Assembly: GCF_020177375.1 (NCBI RefSeq)
Contig: NZ_JAIWHV010000006.1
Span: 1-64,000, forward strand
DNA from: Saliphagus infecundisoli
GTDB lineage: Archaea > Halobacteriota > Halobacteria > Halobacteriales > Natrialbaceae
Direction of reading: 5' to 3'
Length of the DNA: 64,000 bases
Shown here piece after piece: positions 15,773-25,815 of the stretch. Numbering within the stretch: the stretch's first letter is position 1; every line of letters begins with the position of its first letter. Position numbers and translations under genes: made by a program. The notes under the pieces are model-generated. The model ran no database searches and was not told the DNA's origin. It was given only the letters and a program-made list of their open reading frames with translations.

Positions 15773-17179
15773 TCAGCCGAAGGGACCGCCGCCACCGCCG
15801 CCGCCCAGTCCGCCCATCCCGCCACCGCCGCCGCCCTGCATCTGTTTCATCATCCGCTGCATCTCCTTGTCCGAGCCCATCCCCTGGAACTGCTTGAGCG
15901 TCTTCTCCATCATCTTGAACTGCTGGAGGAGTTCGCGGACCTCCTCCTCGCTGGTGCCCGACCCGCGCGCGATGCGCTCGATCTGGCTCGCGCCGATCGC
16001 CCTGGGATACTCCTTTTCGGCGTCGGTCATCGAGTCCATGATCACCGAAAACGAACGCATCCGGTCCTGGGTCACGTCCATCGCGTCGTCGGGCAACTGA
16101 TCTTTGATCCCGCCGCCGAACCCGGGGATCATATCGAGGACCTGATCGAGCGGTCCCATGTTGTTCATCGCCTCCATCTGTTTTTGCATGTCGTTCAGCG
16201 TGAACTGCCCCGAGAGGAGGTCCTCGGGGTCCCAGTCGTCTTCCTCCTCGATGCCCGTCTCGGCCATCGCGCGCTCGACGCGTTCGGCGAGCTGGCCCAG
16301 ATCGCCCATCCCCAACAACCGAGAGATGAAGCCCTCGGGCTCGAAGCGCTCGACGTCCTCGACCTCCTCCCCAGTCCCCAGGAAGGCAATCGAGGAGTCG
16401 GTCTGATCGACCGCGGCGAGCGCGCCCCCACCTTTCGCGGTCCCGTCGAGTTTCGTGATGACGACGCCGTCGATCCCGATCGACTCGTCGAACTGAGCGG
16501 CCTGGTCTTTCGCTCCCTGTCCGATCGCGGCGTCGAGCACGAGCAGGGAGGTGTCGGGCTCGACGACACCCTCGATCTCCTCGATCTCGGCGATGAGGTC
16601 GTCCTCCAGGGCGTGGCGACCCGCGGTGTCGACGATGTGGACGTCAGCCTCGCTCGTCGCCTCCAGTCCCTCGCGGGCGACCGCGACGGGGTCGTCGGCG
16701 TCGGGATCGCCGTAGAAGTCGACCTCGGCGCGCTCGGCCATCTGTTTGCCCTGTTCGTAGGCGCCCGGCCGGAAGGTGTCGGTCTGGATCACCGCCGGCC
16801 GGAGCCCCTTCGTCGAGAACCACCAGGCCATCTTCGCGGCCGACGTCGTCTTCCCCGAGCCCTGGAGGCCCGCGAGCAGGATCGTCTGCCCCTCTAAGGG
16901 GAGATCTGTCGACTCGCCGATGAGATCGACCAACTCCTCGTAGACGATCCGGAGAACGAAGTCCCGCGCGGGGGTGCCCGCCGGGGGCTCCTCCTCTAGG
17001 GCCCGTTCCTCGATGTTGTCCGACAGCTCCATCACGAGCGAGACGTCGACGTCGGCCGACAGCAGCGATCGCTGGATCTCCTTTACGACCTCCTCGACGT
17101 CCTCCTCGGAGATCCGCGACTGCCCGCGGAGTTTGTCCAACGTGCCCCGGAGCGAGCTTCCGAGATCGTCGAGTACCAT
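15773..17179 (-). CDS. srp54: Signal recognition particle GTPase SRP54
   Basis: 468 residues. The N domain (1-95) is followed by the G domain with P-loop [11 protein letters not shown] (about 107-117), [16 protein letters not shown], and [10 protein letters not shown] (about 245). The methionine-rich M domain (about 300-440) binds signal peptides and 7S RNA. A Gly-rich tail ends the protein. It directs nascent membrane proteins to the translocon. The ATG at 17179 starts [17 protein letters not shown], the normal SRP54 N-terminus. Longer in-frame extensions upstream are not coding. The 7S RNA and FtsY are not in the window. Confidence 0.97.
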   Translation of the reverse strand: MVLDDLGSSLRGTLDKLRGQSRISEEDVEEVVKEIQRSLLSADVDVSLVMELSDNIEERALEEEPPAGTPARDFVLRIVYEELVDLIGESTDLPLEGQTILLAGLQGSGKTTSAAKMAWWFSTKGLRPAVIQTDTFRPGAYEQGKQMAERAEVDFYGDPDADDPVAVAREGLEATSEADVHIVDTAGRHALEDDLIAEIEEIEGVVEPDTSLLVLDAAIGQGAKDQAAQFDESIGIDGVVITKLDGTAKGGGALAAVDQTDSSIAFLGTGEEVEDVERFEPEGFISRLLGMGDLGQLAERVERAMAETGIEEEDDWDPEDLLSGQFTLNDMQKQMEAMNNMGPLDQVLDMIPGFGGGIKDQLPDDAMDVTQDRMRSFSVIMDSMTDAEKEYPRAIGASQIERIARGSGTSEEEVRELLQQFKMMEKTLKQFQGMGSDKEMQRMMKQMQGGGGGGMGGLGGGGGGGPFG

Positions 17180-17323
17180 TTGCTCCCGGTAGGTCGCCGG
17201 GCGGTTAAAGCCTTGTCCGTCGCCCCCGCCCCGATCCGCACCGCCCGCACCCCCTCTCGAACCCCCGGCTATCGTAAGCACGTCTCCTTCGCGCGTCGGG
17301 ACCCTTCTCGAAGACGCCCTCCC

Positions 17324-17659
17324 ATGACCGCATCCACCGAACGCCGAGGGGTGACCCTGTCGCTGTCCCACGAGGAACAGTGGCTCCTCCACCACCTGAT
17401 GCTCGACCGCATGGAACTCGAGGCCCGCTCGCCCGAGACCGATCCACCCTCGATGGACGTCTACCGAATCTTCGACAAGCTCGAGGCCGGCACCCACTGG
17501 TTCACCCGCCAGGAGTGTCGACGGCTCCGGGACGAACTCGACCGGTACGTCGACGCACGGGACACCCCCGACCGGGACAGGCCGACCGCGAGGCGGCTTC
17601 TCGACCGACTCGACGGGGAGGGGACGCCTCGCGGTTCGATCAGTCACGCGGGTCCCTGA
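17324..17659 (+). CDS. Small conserved haloarchaeal protein
   Basis: 111 residues, charged and helical: [23 protein letters not shown] and a later '[30 protein letters not shown]'. The pattern matches a small haloarchaeal family of unknown function that I cannot name with confidence. No zinc ligands, membrane helices or catalytic motifs are visible. It is divergent from srp54, with a 144-bp spacer. The ATG at 17324 is supported by composition and by the compact acidic N-terminus. Confidence 0.65.
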   Translation: MTASTERRGVTLSLSHEEQWLLHHLMLDRMELEARSPETDPPSMDVYRIFDKLEAGTHWFTRQECRRLRDELDRYVDARDTPDRDRPTARRLLDRLDGEGTPRGSISHAGP

Positions 17660-17738
17660 TCGCGGACGGCATCGACCGCAACCGTTCGAGGGGTCGAGAC
17701 TGAGAGAGGCGACGGCCCGCAGTCGGGACGTGACAGCG

Positions 17739-17745
17739 CTTATTG
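17739..17745 (+). promoter_or_regulatory. TATA element for kdgA
   Basis: CTTATTG lies 23-29 nt before the ATG at 17768, in an otherwise GC-rich 108-nt spacer. It indicates a separate leaderless transcript. Confidence 0.45.
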
Positions 17746-17767
17746 TGGTGCCCCTCGATCCGCCGGT

Positions 17768-18421
17768 ATGGCCGACAAACTCGAAACCTACGAGCGGATC
17801 GTCGACGCGGGCGTCGTCGCCGTCATGCGCGGGATCGGCGAGGACGACGTCGTCCCCGTCGCCCGTGCCCTCCACGAGGGCGGCGTTGAGGCGCTGGAAG
17901 TGACCGCCGACGCGACGCGCGCCAGCGAACTGATCGCCGACGTCGACCGGGCGCTCGCCGAGACGGACGCCGTCGTCGGCGCGGGGACGGTCCTCGACGA
18001 AGCAATGGCGGTAAACGTCATCGAGGCCGGCGCCGACTACATCCTGGCGCCGCACTTCGATCGCGGGATGGTCACCGCCTGCAACCGCTACGGCAAGGTC
18101 GCGATTCCGGGGGTCGCGACGCCGACCGAGGCCGTCGAGGCGGCCGAGGCAGGCGCAGACATGCTGAAGGTGTTTCCCGCCTCGGATCTCGGTCCCGGCT
18201 ACATCAGCGCGATCCAGGGCCCGCTCGGCCAGTTGCCGATCGTCGCCACCGGCGGCGTCAGTCCCGACAACGTCGACGAGTTCTTCGCGGCGGGCGCGAC
18301 CGCGGTCGGCGCGGGATCGGCGATGATCGACTACGACGCGATCGATCGGGGCGATATGGACGGCGTCCGCGAACACGCCGCCCGGTTCGTCGAGGCCGTC
18401 GCCGACGCCCGTTCGGAGTAG
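17768..18421 (+). CDS. kdgA: 2-keto-3-deoxy-6-phosphogluconate (KDPG) aldolase
   Basis: 217-residue class I aldolase of the KDPG/KHG family, which splits KDPG into pyruvate and glyceraldehyde 3-phosphate in the haloarchaeal semi-phosphorylative Entner-Doudoroff pathway. The Schiff-base Lys134 lies in MLKVFPAS, the catalytic Glu in ALEVTADAT, and the phosphate loop in [11 protein letters not shown] and GAGSAM. The usual Arg of the EVTxRT motif is replaced (EVTADAT), so substrate preference could differ. It is monocistronic. KHG aldolase activity cannot be excluded. Confidence 0.9.
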   Translation: MADKLETYERIVDAGVVAVMRGIGEDDVVPVARALHEGGVEALEVTADATRASELIADVDRALAETDAVVGAGTVLDEAMAVNVIEAGADYILAPHFDRGMVTACNRYGKVAIPGVATPTEAVEAAEAGADMLKVFPASDLGPGYISAIQGPLGQLPIVATGGVSPDNVDEFFAAGATAVGAGSAMIDYDAIDRGDMDGVREHAARFVEAVADARSE

Positions 18422-18518
18422 CGTCCGACGGCCACCCACCGGGGCGGCCTTCGCGGAAGTATCCAGGTTCGTGCATACTTCCCCGCCCGGGTCGGGCGAT
18501 CGAGGCACGAACAAGGAG

Positions 18519-18526
18519 CTTTTTGG
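18519..18526 (+). promoter_or_regulatory. TATA element for purF
   Basis: CTTTTTGG (18519-18526) lies 24-31 nt before the ATG at 18550. Position and T-richness fit an archaeal promoter. Confidence 0.45.
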
Positions 18527-18549
18527 TCGCTCGGTTCGACTCCCGTCCC

Positions 18550-20058
18550 ATGAGCAACCCGCGGGGCGAGATCCCCCAGCGGACCGGGATGACCGAGAAG
18601 TGCGGCGTCGTCGGCATCTCCCTCGACGGCCGACCGGCGTCGCGCCCCCTCTATTACGGACTCTACGCGCTCCAGCACCGCGGCCAGGAGTCCGCGGGGA
18701 TCGTCACCCACGACGGCTTCCAGCAACACAGCCACGTCTCGATGGGGCTGGTCGGCGACGCCTTCACCGAGGGCGACCTCGAGGACTTGAACGGGTCGGC
18801 GGGGATCGGCCACGTCCGCTACCCCACCGCGGGCAGCGTCGATTCGAGCTGTGCCCAGCCCTTCTCGGTGTCGTTCAAGAGCGGCTCGCTCGGCCTGAGC
18901 CACAACGGCAACCTCGTCAACGCCGCGGAGGTCCGCGAGGAACTCGCGGGGATCGGCCACGCCTTCACCAGCGACGGCGACACCGAGGTCATCGCCCACG
19001 ACCTCGCGCGGAACCTGCTCGATGCCGACCTCGTCCGGGCGGTCAAGCGGACGATGGACCGGATCCACGGCTCGTACGCGCTCACGATCAGCCACGACGA
19101 CACGATCATGGGCGTCCGAGACCCCCAGGGGAATCGCCCGCTCTGTATCGGCGAGCTGGAGGACGGCTACATCCTCGCCTCCGAGTCCGCCGCAATCGAC
19201 ACCCTCGATGGGGAACTGGTCCGTGACGTCCGCCCGGGCGAGCTCGTCGTCCTCGCCGAGGACGGTTCCGGCTTCGACTCCTACCAGCTCGTCGACCTCG
19301 ACGACACCGCCCACTGCTTCTTCGAACACGTCTACTTCGCGCGCCCGGACTCCGTGATCGACGACAGCCTGGTCTACGAGGTACGGCGGAACCTCGGTCG
19401 CAAACTGTGGGCCGAAAGCGGTGTCGAGAGCGACGTCGTGATGCCCGTCCCCGACTCGGGACGGGCGTTCGCGTCGGGCTACGCCGACGCCGCAAGCGAG
19501 ACGACTCCCGGCGGGGCCGACCGCCCGGAGGACGACGACGGCGTCGAGTTCGCCGAGGGGCTGATGAAAAACCGCTACGTCGGCCGGACGTTCATCATGC
19601 CGACCCAGGACGAACGCGAGCGCGCGGTCCGCCTGAAACTGAACCCAATCAAGTCCACCGTCGAGGGGAAATCGATCACCCTCATCGACGACTCGATCGT
19701 CCGCGGGACGACCTCGAACCAGCTCGTCTCCCTCCTTCGCGACAGCGGCGCCGCGGAGGTCCACATGCGCATCGGCGCGCCCCCGATCGTCGCCCCCTGC
19801 TACATGGGGATCGACATGGCGACCCGCGAGGAGCTGATCGCCGCCGACAAAACGGTCGAGGAGATCCGCGAGGAGATCGACGCCGACAGCCTCGCGTACC
19901 TCTCCACCGAGGCCGTCGCCGACGTCCTGGCGACCGATCGGACCGACCTCTGTATGGGCTGTGTCACCGGCGAGTACCCATACGACATCGCCGGCGAGGA
20001 GACCGACCGGCCCGTCAGCCGACCGACGATCGAGGCCGCGATGAGCGCCGACGACTGA
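18550..20058 (+). CDS. purF: Amidophosphoribosyltransferase
   Basis: 502 residues from the ATG at 18550. It transfers glutamine-derived ammonia to PRPP, the first step of purine synthesis. The N-terminal nucleophile is probably the Cys of [10 protein letters not shown] (residue 18 from this start), exposed after removal of a propeptide. The glutaminase domain continues with [11 protein letters not shown] and HVRYPTAG. The PRPP-binding motif [11 protein letters not shown] is near 380. Cysteines in PCYMGID and [11 protein letters not shown] match the ligands of the Fe-S type enzyme. An acidic insert near 330 is haloadaptive. Confidence 0.96.
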   Translation: MSNPRGEIPQRTGMTEKCGVVGISLDGRPASRPLYYGLYALQHRGQESAGIVTHDGFQQHSHVSMGLVGDAFTEGDLEDLNGSAGIGHVRYPTAGSVDSSCAQPFSVSFKSGSLGLSHNGNLVNAAEVREELAGIGHAFTSDGDTEVIAHDLARNLLDADLVRAVKRTMDRIHGSYALTISHDDTIMGVRDPQGNRPLCIGELEDGYILASESAAIDTLDGELVRDVRPGELVVLAEDGSGFDSYQLVDLDDTAHCFFEHVYFARPDSVIDDSLVYEVRRNLGRKLWAESGVESDVVMPVPDSGRAFASGYADAASETTPGGADRPEDDDGVEFAEGLMKNRYVGRTFIMPTQDERERAVRLKLNPIKSTVEGKSITLIDDSIVRGTTSNQLVSLLRDSGAAEVHMRIGAPPIVAPCYMGIDMATREELIAADKTVEEIREEIDADSLAYLSTEAVADVLATDRTDLCMGCVTGEYPYDIAGEETDRPVSRPTIEAAMSADD

Positions 20059-20133
20059 CTCTCCCGGCGTCCGACCTCCAGTAACCTGTCGGGCGGTGAA
20101 AACGTTTAATAGTCGAAGTGGAAACAGCCATCC

Positions 20134-20400
20134 ATGGACAGGGCGTTAATCTATCACGTGTCCCTATCCGTCGTCGGGGGCCTCTTGGGACTAAACGGGC
20201 TCTCGGAGATTCTCGGCGGGGAAACATCCCTCGCCTCGCTACTGATGGCGATCGGCGGTTTCGGGATCGTTCTGGGCGTGATCTACGACCGGATCTCCAC
20301 TGGCGACTCGTCCGAATCAGCTCCGGACGCACGAGTGGTCCGCTTGGCGCTTCTCGGGGCCGTACTCGCCGTCGCCGGCACTCTCCTCGAGACGATATAG
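20134..20400 (+). CDS. Small membrane protein, three predicted helices
   Basis: 88 residues with hydrophobic segments at about 5-25, 32-50 and 65-84, and a short charged loop (YDRISTGDSSESAPDARVV). A TATA-like GTTTAATAG at about 20104-20112 lies 22-30 nt before the ATG, supporting a separate leaderless gene. No named family is recognised. It is convergent with the flippase gene that ends at 20476. Confidence 0.65.
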   Translation: MDRALIYHVSLSVVGGLLGLNGLSEILGGETSLASLLMAIGGFGIVLGVIYDRISTGDSSESAPDARVVRLALLGAVLAVAGTLLETI

Positions 20401-20475
20401 CAACCGCCGGGCAGGCGGTTCGAATCTACGGCTTCGCGGGTTTGGTTCGCTACTCCGTGAGCCGAAGTTTTGGAG

Positions 20476-22059
20476 TCAGAAGTACCGAGACAGCCCGCCC
20501 TCGCCGTCGAACTCCCGGACCCGACGACACAGCGGGCGTGCCGCCGATCCGATCGGGTCGGGAAACCCCGCGAGGATCCGGAGCATCTCGGTCAGCTCGA
20601 GCGCCCGGAAGACGATGGCGGTGACGAAGAAGATCGCGAGCCCGACGGGCGGGACGACGGCCGCCGAGACCGGGACCGGGCCGACGAGGGGGACGGCGAT
20701 CGACGCCGAGATCGCGTCGGCGAGCGAGAAGATGGGGACCGCCGCGACGACGGTGGTGGCGGCGATGCGGACGTACCGGGCGTCGGCAGCAGGGTCGAAG
20801 CCGACCTGCCGGGCGCTCCAGACGTGGAGGACGGCCATCGAGCCGTAGCCGATCGAGGTCGCGACCGCCGCTCCCTGGATCCCGTAGCGCGGGATGAGAA
20901 CGGCGTTCAGCACGGCGTTCAACAGCGCCGCGACCCCGGTCGCGGCGATCGGGTACCGGAGTTCGCCTTTCCCCTGGCTGATCGCGAGGATCGGGCGCGC
21001 GAGCGCGAACCCGACCGCGCCGGGAAGCAAGAGGAGCAACGGAGCGATCACCGGCTCCGAGCCGGGGCCCCAGTAGACGGGTACGACGTCGTCGGCCAGC
21101 GCCGCCATGCCGACGGCCATCACTGCGGTCAGCAATAAGGTGTACCGGCTCGTCCGCGCCGCGATCCGGGAGACCTCTGCCTCTCGCCCCTGGGACCACA
21201 GCTCCGAGGTCGACTGGACGAACACCATCTGGAGGGTCACCGGCGCGAACCAGAGGAACTCGGCGAACACCAGCGCCGCCTTGTAGTGGTCGACCTGGCC
21301 CCCGGGGACGAGCGCCTGAAGCATCATCACGTCGATGTGGTATAGCGACATCACCAGGAAGACGAGCACGATCGACAGCGAGTTGAACGCCATCATCTCG
21401 CGTCTGGGGAGGCCGTCGTTCCCGAACCGGAAGACCCCGCGCAGCGACAGCCTCGAGTGCAAGAGCCCGAGCCCGAGGACGGCGGCCACGCCGGTCGCGA
21501 TGATCTGGCCCGCGAGCGCGCCGACGACGCCGTAGCCGTAGTAGACCAGGGGGACGGCGACGACCACGAACGCGACGTTGTAGAGCACCTTCAACGGCTC
21601 GGAGTAGCGCTCGAGGCCCAGCCCCATGAGCGACTTCCGGGCGAGTTCCCAGTACTGGGAGGTGATCACCAACCCGACGACAACGTAGAGGTACGTCCGG
21701 AACTCGGGGCCCCAGAGCGCGTCGAAGACGCCGACGTAGGTGAGCAGCGCCAGCACCGTCGCGCCGAGGATCGCCAGAAGCGTCGCCAGTCGGACGTAGA
21801 AGCCGACGACCGACCGCTCCCAGCCGGACTCCTCGCGGGTCTCGGCGACGAACTTCCGGACGCCGTCGGAGATGGCCGTACTCACGAGGATCATGAAAAG
21901 CGAGTGGGCGGCCAGCACCGTCGCGTACGCGCCGTACTCGCCCTCGTCCATCCAGCGGTAGAGCAACGGCGAGGAGAGGATCCCGAGCACCGTCGTGATC
22001 GCCCGCCCGCTCGCGACCGAGAGGATCCCGCTCGTGAGGCTCCGTTTCACGGGGCCCAC
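20476..22059 (-). CDS. Polysaccharide/oligosaccharide flippase (MOP superfamily)
   Basis: 527 residues with about 14 hydrophobic segments. The N-terminus (MGPVKRSLTSGILSVASGRAITTVLGILSS) and the polar patches between helices resemble Wzx/polysaccharide_synt_C flippases. In haloarchaea such proteins move dolichol-linked glycans across the membrane for S-layer N-glycosylation. No glycosyltransferases are adjacent, so the substrate is unknown. A separate promoter may lie in the 200-nt gap upstream (22060-22259), which otherwise shows no gene; a TATA-like CTATAATAG lies near 22173. Confidence 0.85.
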   Translation of the reverse strand: MGPVKRSLTSGILSVASGRAITTVLGILSSPLLYRWMDEGEYGAYATVLAAHSLFMILVSTAISDGVRKFVAETREESGWERSVVGFYVRLATLLAILGATVLALLTYVGVFDALWGPEFRTYLYVVVGLVITSQYWELARKSLMGLGLERYSEPLKVLYNVAFVVVAVPLVYYGYGVVGALAGQIIATGVAAVLGLGLLHSRLSLRGVFRFGNDGLPRREMMAFNSLSIVLVFLVMSLYHIDVMMLQALVPGGQVDHYKAALVFAEFLWFAPVTLQMVFVQSTSELWSQGREAEVSRIAARTSRYTLLLTAVMAVGMAALADDVVPVYWGPGSEPVIAPLLLLLPGAVGFALARPILAISQGKGELRYPIAATGVAALLNAVLNAVLIPRYGIQGAAVATSIGYGSMAVLHVWSARQVGFDPAADARYVRIAATTVVAAVPIFSLADAISASIAVPLVGPVPVSAAVVPPVGLAIFFVTAIVFRALELTEMLRILAGFPDPIGSAARPLCRRVREFDGEGGLSRYF

Positions 22060-22259
22060 CCCGAATCGGGAGACGGACCGCCCGCCGGGACCTCAGGCGG
22101 GCACGGAGCGAACGGAGAGGGCGATCGGCACGTCCGGTACATCGAGAGCGATCATCGGTACGTCGCCCACCTATTATAGTTCGGCGATCCCACGAGAGGG
22201 TCGGAGGGCAGGGAGCGTGCTCGGCCGTCGGACAGGTCAGTGATGTACGGCAGTTCGGA

Positions 22260-22820
22260 TCAGTAGACGTGATACAACATCGTGTAGACGACGACCCCCA
22301 GAGCGAAGGAGACGAGCCAGAGCGTCGCCGCGACCCGCCCGACAGCGGCGTGGCGGGTCGCCGGAAGCTCCGCCGCCGGGCGAGTCGCCGCCAGCAGAAG
22401 GACGTAGTACAGAAGCGGGATGCAGACCACGGCGAGCAGGATGTGGACGGCGAGCACGGGGAGATAGACGAACCGCTCGACGGCCGCCGGCCCCGGGAAG
22501 GAAGCGGGGCCCCCCAGCGCGACCAGCCGGTAGAGGTAGAGCCCGAGAAACGCCACGAACAGGAGAAAGGAGGCGACCATCGCCGCCCGGTGGCGGTCGA
22601 TCCGGCCGGCCCTGATCGCCCGCCAGCCCGCGGCGATCGTCCCGATCGCCGTCAGGCTGATCGCCGCGTTGACGTGCGGGATCGCCTCGAGGACCCACGA
22701 CGGTGCCCCCGGGACCGCCGACGGCGGGATCCGTCCGCCGGCGGCAGCGAAGACGACCGCGAGCGAGGCGACGCTCAACACCGCCGTCAGGAGCGGGACC
22801 CGGGATCGGACGACTGCCAT
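22260..22820 (-). CDS. DUF420 family membrane protein
   Basis: 186 residues with five hydrophobic helices. Several histidines (HVNAAIS, HRAAMV, HILLAV, YHVY at the end) are placed as in DUF420 proteins. These are found with haem-copper oxidase genes and presumed to aid their assembly. The cox genes of this window lie about 21 kb away, so a link to them is inference. It starts at ATG 22820 and is divergent from the glycerophosphodiesterase gene. Confidence 0.85.
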   Translation of the reverse strand: MAVVRSRVPLLTAVLSVASLAVVFAAAGGRIPPSAVPGAPSWVLEAIPHVNAAISLTAIGTIAAGWRAIRAGRIDRHRAAMVASFLLFVAFLGLYLYRLVALGGPASFPGPAAVERFVYLPVLAVHILLAVVCIPLLYYVLLLAATRPAAELPATRHAAVGRVAATLWLVSFALGVVVYTMLYHVY

Positions 22821-22890
22821 ACCGGATCTTGGCGCCCCGGGAGAAAGGGATTGCTCTCTCGACCTGCCCCCCGACGTCGGAGTACCGGTC

Positions 22891-22898
22891 GGTATAAG
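22891..22898 (+). promoter_or_regulatory. TATA element for the glycerophosphodiesterase gene
   Basis: GGTATAAG (22891-22898) sits 26-33 nt upstream of the ATG at 22924, the expected TATA position for a leaderless transcript. Confidence 0.5.
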
Positions 22899-22923
22899 CC
22901 CCGCCGGACGGAAGCCGGACGAC

Positions 22924-23679
22924 ATGAGGAAACGGGCGACCGACGCTCTCGTCGCCGGGGTGCTCGCGGCCGGGCTCGCGGTCCTCGCCGGAATCCGGGC
23001 GAGATCGCTGACGACGTTCGCCCACCGCGGGTTCGCGGCCGACGCCCCCGAGAACACCGTCCCGGCGGTTCGCGGGGCCGCCGACCGCGCCGACGGGGTC
23101 GAGATTGACGTCCGTCGGTGCGCCTCCGGCGAACTCGTCTGCGTCCACGACGCCGACGTCGAGCGCTTCACCGGCGACCCAACCCCCGTCGGCGAGACGG
23201 AGTGGACCGCCCTCCGGGAGATCGAGGTCGGCGACGGGGCGACGGTCCCCCGTCTCGAGGACGTCCTCGATGCCGTTCCCGACGACGTGCTCCTCAACGT
23301 CGAACTCAAGGAACGCGGGCTCGCGGCCGACGCCCTCGCGGCCGTCGCCGGCCGAGAGCGGGTCCTGCTCTCCGCGTTCGATCCCGAAGTTCTCGAGGAG
23401 GTCCGGGCCGCCGACGGCGGCGATGAGGTCGCACTCGCGTACGTCACCCGCTCGTCGCGGGGGACCTGTTCGGTTGCCGATCGCTTCGACTGCGTCGCCG
23501 TCCACCCCCGTGCCGACCTCCCGTTTCGGTCGGCGATCGTCCCGCGGGCCCACCGGCGGGGGCTCGCGGTCAACGCCTGGACGGTCGACTCCCGGCTCGA
23601 GATGCTCGCACTCGCGCTCGTCGGGGTCGACGGCGTCTTCGCTGACTCGGCGCGCTGTCTGGGCCGGTCCCGGCGGTAA
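22924..23679 (+). CDS. Glycerophosphodiester phosphodiesterase
   Basis: 251 residues. After a hydrophobic N-terminal helix (about 8-24), the GDPD barrel starts with FAHRGFAADAPENT (catalytic His and Glu), continues with DGVEIDVRRCASGELVCVHD (metal Glu/Asp and second His) and NVELKE, and ends with VNAWTVD. These are the standard residues for hydrolysis of glycerophosphodiesters to glycerol 3-phosphate. The N-terminal helix suggests membrane anchoring or export. It is followed after 20 nt by an MFS transporter, so the pair may form an operon. Confidence 0.92.
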   Translation: MRKRATDALVAGVLAAGLAVLAGIRARSLTTFAHRGFAADAPENTVPAVRGAADRADGVEIDVRRCASGELVCVHDADVERFTGDPTPVGETEWTALREIEVGDGATVPRLEDVLDAVPDDVLLNVELKERGLAADALAAVAGRERVLLSAFDPEVLEEVRAADGGDEVALAYVTRSSRGTCSVADRFDCVAVHPRADLPFRSAIVPRAHRRGLAVNAWTVDSRLEMLALALVGVDGVFADSARCLGRSRR

Positions 23680-23699
23680 TCGGGCCGAACGGAAGCTAC

Positions 23700-24905
23700 A
23701 TGCAAGCGGGGGCGGGAACGCCACTCGTGCACGCAGGCGAGCGGTCGGGTGGCGAGCGGCTGATCGGGGGATACTCCGGACGGTTGCTGATCGGGCTCTC
23801 GACGGGCTACCTCGCGATCCAGCTCGGCCGGAACGTCCTCTCGCCGCTGCTTCCGGCGATCGTCGAGGACCTGGCGATTTCGTCGTTCGAGGCAGGAGTC
23901 GCCATCTCCGTGCTCTCGGCGGCGTACGCGCTGTGTATGTACCCCGGCGGACGGCTCTCGGACCAGCTCACCCGCAAGACCGTCCTGGTCGCCGCCGCTC
24001 TCGTCGCCGCCGCCGGTTTCGGGGTCCTCTCGGTCGCCGGCTCATACCCCGCCCTCCTCGGGGGCGCCGCGACGGCCGGCCTCGGCGCCGGTCTCTACTG
24101 GATCGCGCTGCGTGGCCTGCTCGCCGACCTCTTCGTCGACCGACGCGGCCAGGCGTTCGGGGTCCAGGACGCCCTGGGGTTCGTCGGGCCCATCGTCGCC
24201 GCCGGCGGCGCCGTCGCCGTCCTCTCGATCGGGGGGTGGCGCCTCGCGTTCCCCCCGCTCGTCGCCTTCCTGGTGGCGTCGGCGACGTTCGCCCATCGCC
24301 GGATCGACGAACCCTACGAACTCGCCCGCGTCGGGTTCGATCTCCTGGCAACCGGCTGGCGCGTCTTCGGCGACCGCCAGGTCCGGTGGCTCGTCGTCGG
24401 CTACACCTGTGGCATCTTCGCGATGCAGGCCGTGATCGGTTTCCTTCCGCTCTTCTTGCAGGCCGAACGCGGCCTGCCCTCCGCGTACGCAAGCGCCGGC
24501 TTCGCCGTCCTCTTTCTCGGCGCCGTGATAACGATGCCGACGGCGGGCTACCTCGGCGACCGCCTCTCCCACGTCCCCGTCGCCGTCGGCGGGCTCTGTC
24601 TGAGCATCGCCGGTCTCCTCGGGTTCGTCCTCGGCCCCTCGCTCCCGGTCATCGCCCTCGGAATCCTCTCGTTCGGGCTCGGCATCTGGGCGTTCCCGCC
24701 AGTGATCCAGGCCCACCTCATGACCCGCTTTCCCGACGAGAGCATGGGCGGGGATTTCGGCGCGTTCAAGACCATCTACGCGGGCGTCGGGAGTCTCGGC
24801 CCCGCCTACGTCGGCTTCGCGGCCGGCGTCGTCGGCTACACCCCCGCGTTCCTCGGGCTGATCGCACTGCTCGTCGCCGCGATCGTCGTCTTCCTGTGGG
24901 TCTGA
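23700..24905 (+). CDS. Major facilitator superfamily transporter
   Basis: 401 residues with about 12 membrane helices. The MFS loop-2/3 motif appears as GGRLSDQLTRK (about 82-92), and a related GYLGDRLSH in the second half. It probably drives ion-coupled uptake or efflux of a small solute. Its substrate is not evident. Proximity to the glycerophosphodiesterase (20 nt) raises glycerol-phosphate-type substrates, but this is weak inference. The ATG at 23700 gives a 27-residue cytoplasmic N-terminus. Confidence 0.88.
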   Translation: MQAGAGTPLVHAGERSGGERLIGGYSGRLLIGLSTGYLAIQLGRNVLSPLLPAIVEDLAISSFEAGVAISVLSAAYALCMYPGGRLSDQLTRKTVLVAAALVAAAGFGVLSVAGSYPALLGGAATAGLGAGLYWIALRGLLADLFVDRRGQAFGVQDALGFVGPIVAAGGAVAVLSIGGWRLAFPPLVAFLVASATFAHRRIDEPYELARVGFDLLATGWRVFGDRQVRWLVVGYTCGIFAMQAVIGFLPLFLQAERGLPSAYASAGFAVLFLGAVITMPTAGYLGDRLSHVPVAVGGLCLSIAGLLGFVLGPSLPVIALGILSFGLGIWAFPPVIQAHLMTRFPDESMGGDFGAFKTIYAGVGSLGPAYVGFAAGVVGYTPAFLGLIALLVAAIVVFLWV

Positions 24906-24920
24906 GCCGGCGGTGGACGA

Positions 24921-24994
24921 AAAGTAGGGCCGGATTCGAACCACGCGAAGACGTGGTCGCTTCGCTGTGCACGTCTTCTCTACTTCGAATCCGG
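24921..24994. repeat. Inverted pair of tRNA T-arm-like segments
   Basis: CCGGATTCGAA at 24930-24940 and its exact complement TTCGAATCCGG at 24984-24994 flank a second pair, CGAAGACGTG (24946-24955) and CACGTCTTC (24970-24978). The first arm lies in GTAGGGCCGGATTCGAACC (24925-24943), which closely matches the 3' end of the tRNA-Leu gene just downstream (CGTGGGACCGGATTCGAACC). The block is therefore a decayed tRNA 3' end with an inverted copy, or an integration scar, and not an independent gene. Confidence 0.5.
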
Positions 24995-25038
24995 TCGTAC
25001 GATTCGCGACGCTCGCGGATTTGCTCGCGTCGAGAGAA

Positions 25039-25123
<85 letters not shown>

Positions 25124-25193
25124 GCGGCAAGACTGCATTCCCGAGTAGACGGAGTTGTTTGATATGGGTTTCGCTTTGGCCCCCGCGAGCGGT

Positions 25194-25201
25194 GTATTCA
25201 A
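25194..25201 (+). promoter_or_regulatory. TATA element for the aMBF1 gene
   Basis: GTATTCAA lies 25-32 nt before the ATG at 25226. It is the AT-richest stretch in the spacer between tRNA-Leu and the gene. Confidence 0.45.
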
Positions 25202-25225
25202 ATGCGGTAGCCCCCAACGTCCCCT

Positions 25226-25759
25226 ATGGCGAAATACTCGACGGGCACCTCGTCGGGCGGCGGTGGCGACAGCTGCGAGCTCTGTGGCGCCGAGAGCGGC
25301 TCGCTCCGGACGGCGACCGTCGCCGGCGCCGAACTCGAGGTCTGTCCCGACTGTGCGCCCCACGGCGAGGGCGGTTCGGGCAGGCGGTCGGGCTCGGGCG
25401 GCGCGGGCGGCGGCCAGAGCCACGGCGGCAGTCAGGACAGCGAGGCCGAGCGGCGCAAACGCGCCGCCCGGAACACCGCGAAGGCGAACCCGATCTGGGA
25501 CGGCGACTCCGAACACTGGGAGCGTGAGGGAACCAACTACGACGACGACCAGCTTCCGTACCTGGTCTCGGACTACGGCGAGGTCGTCGTCGAGGCCCGC
25601 CGGGACGCGGGCTACCAGCGCGGCGAACTCGCCGACGAGCTCGAGGTCCCCGAATCCGACCTGCTCGCGATCGAACAGGGCCGGGCGACCCAGGCCGGCG
25701 TCGGCGGCGGCCTCGTCCGGGAGCTAGAGGAGGTCCTCGAGGTCGAACTCGCGGAGTGA
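25226..25759 (+). CDS. Archaeal multiprotein bridging factor aMBF1
   Basis: 177 residues. A zinc ribbon (CELCG near 17-21, CPDC near 40-43) is followed by a Gly/Ser-rich linker. A conserved segment (SEHWEREGTNYDDDQLPYLVSDYGEVV) and a C-terminal HTH (RRDAGYQRGELADELEVPESDLLAIEQG) complete the classic aMBF1 layout. Archaeal MBF1 associates with the ribosome/translation machinery and may also affect transcription. The linker between ribbon and HTH is unusually Gly-rich. Monocistronic with its own TATA element. Confidence 0.93.
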   Translation: MAKYSTGTSSGGGGDSCELCGAESGSLRTATVAGAELEVCPDCAPHGEGGSGRRSGSGGAGGGQSHGGSQDSEAERRKRAARNTAKANPIWDGDSEHWEREGTNYDDDQLPYLVSDYGEVVVEARRDAGYQRGELADELEVPESDLLAIEQGRATQAGVGGGLVRELEEVLEVELAE

Positions 25760-25815
25760 TCCCGCGGACCGGCCGGAAGCGACACGTTGACGGCGACGGC
25801 GCCGCCGAACCTCGT

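Noticed and set aside
17180-18514. N-terminal extension of SRP54 in the same frame
   Set aside because: The extension is Arg/Gly/Pro-rich, crosses the kdgA gene on the other strand, and SRP54 begins normally at the ATG at 17179.
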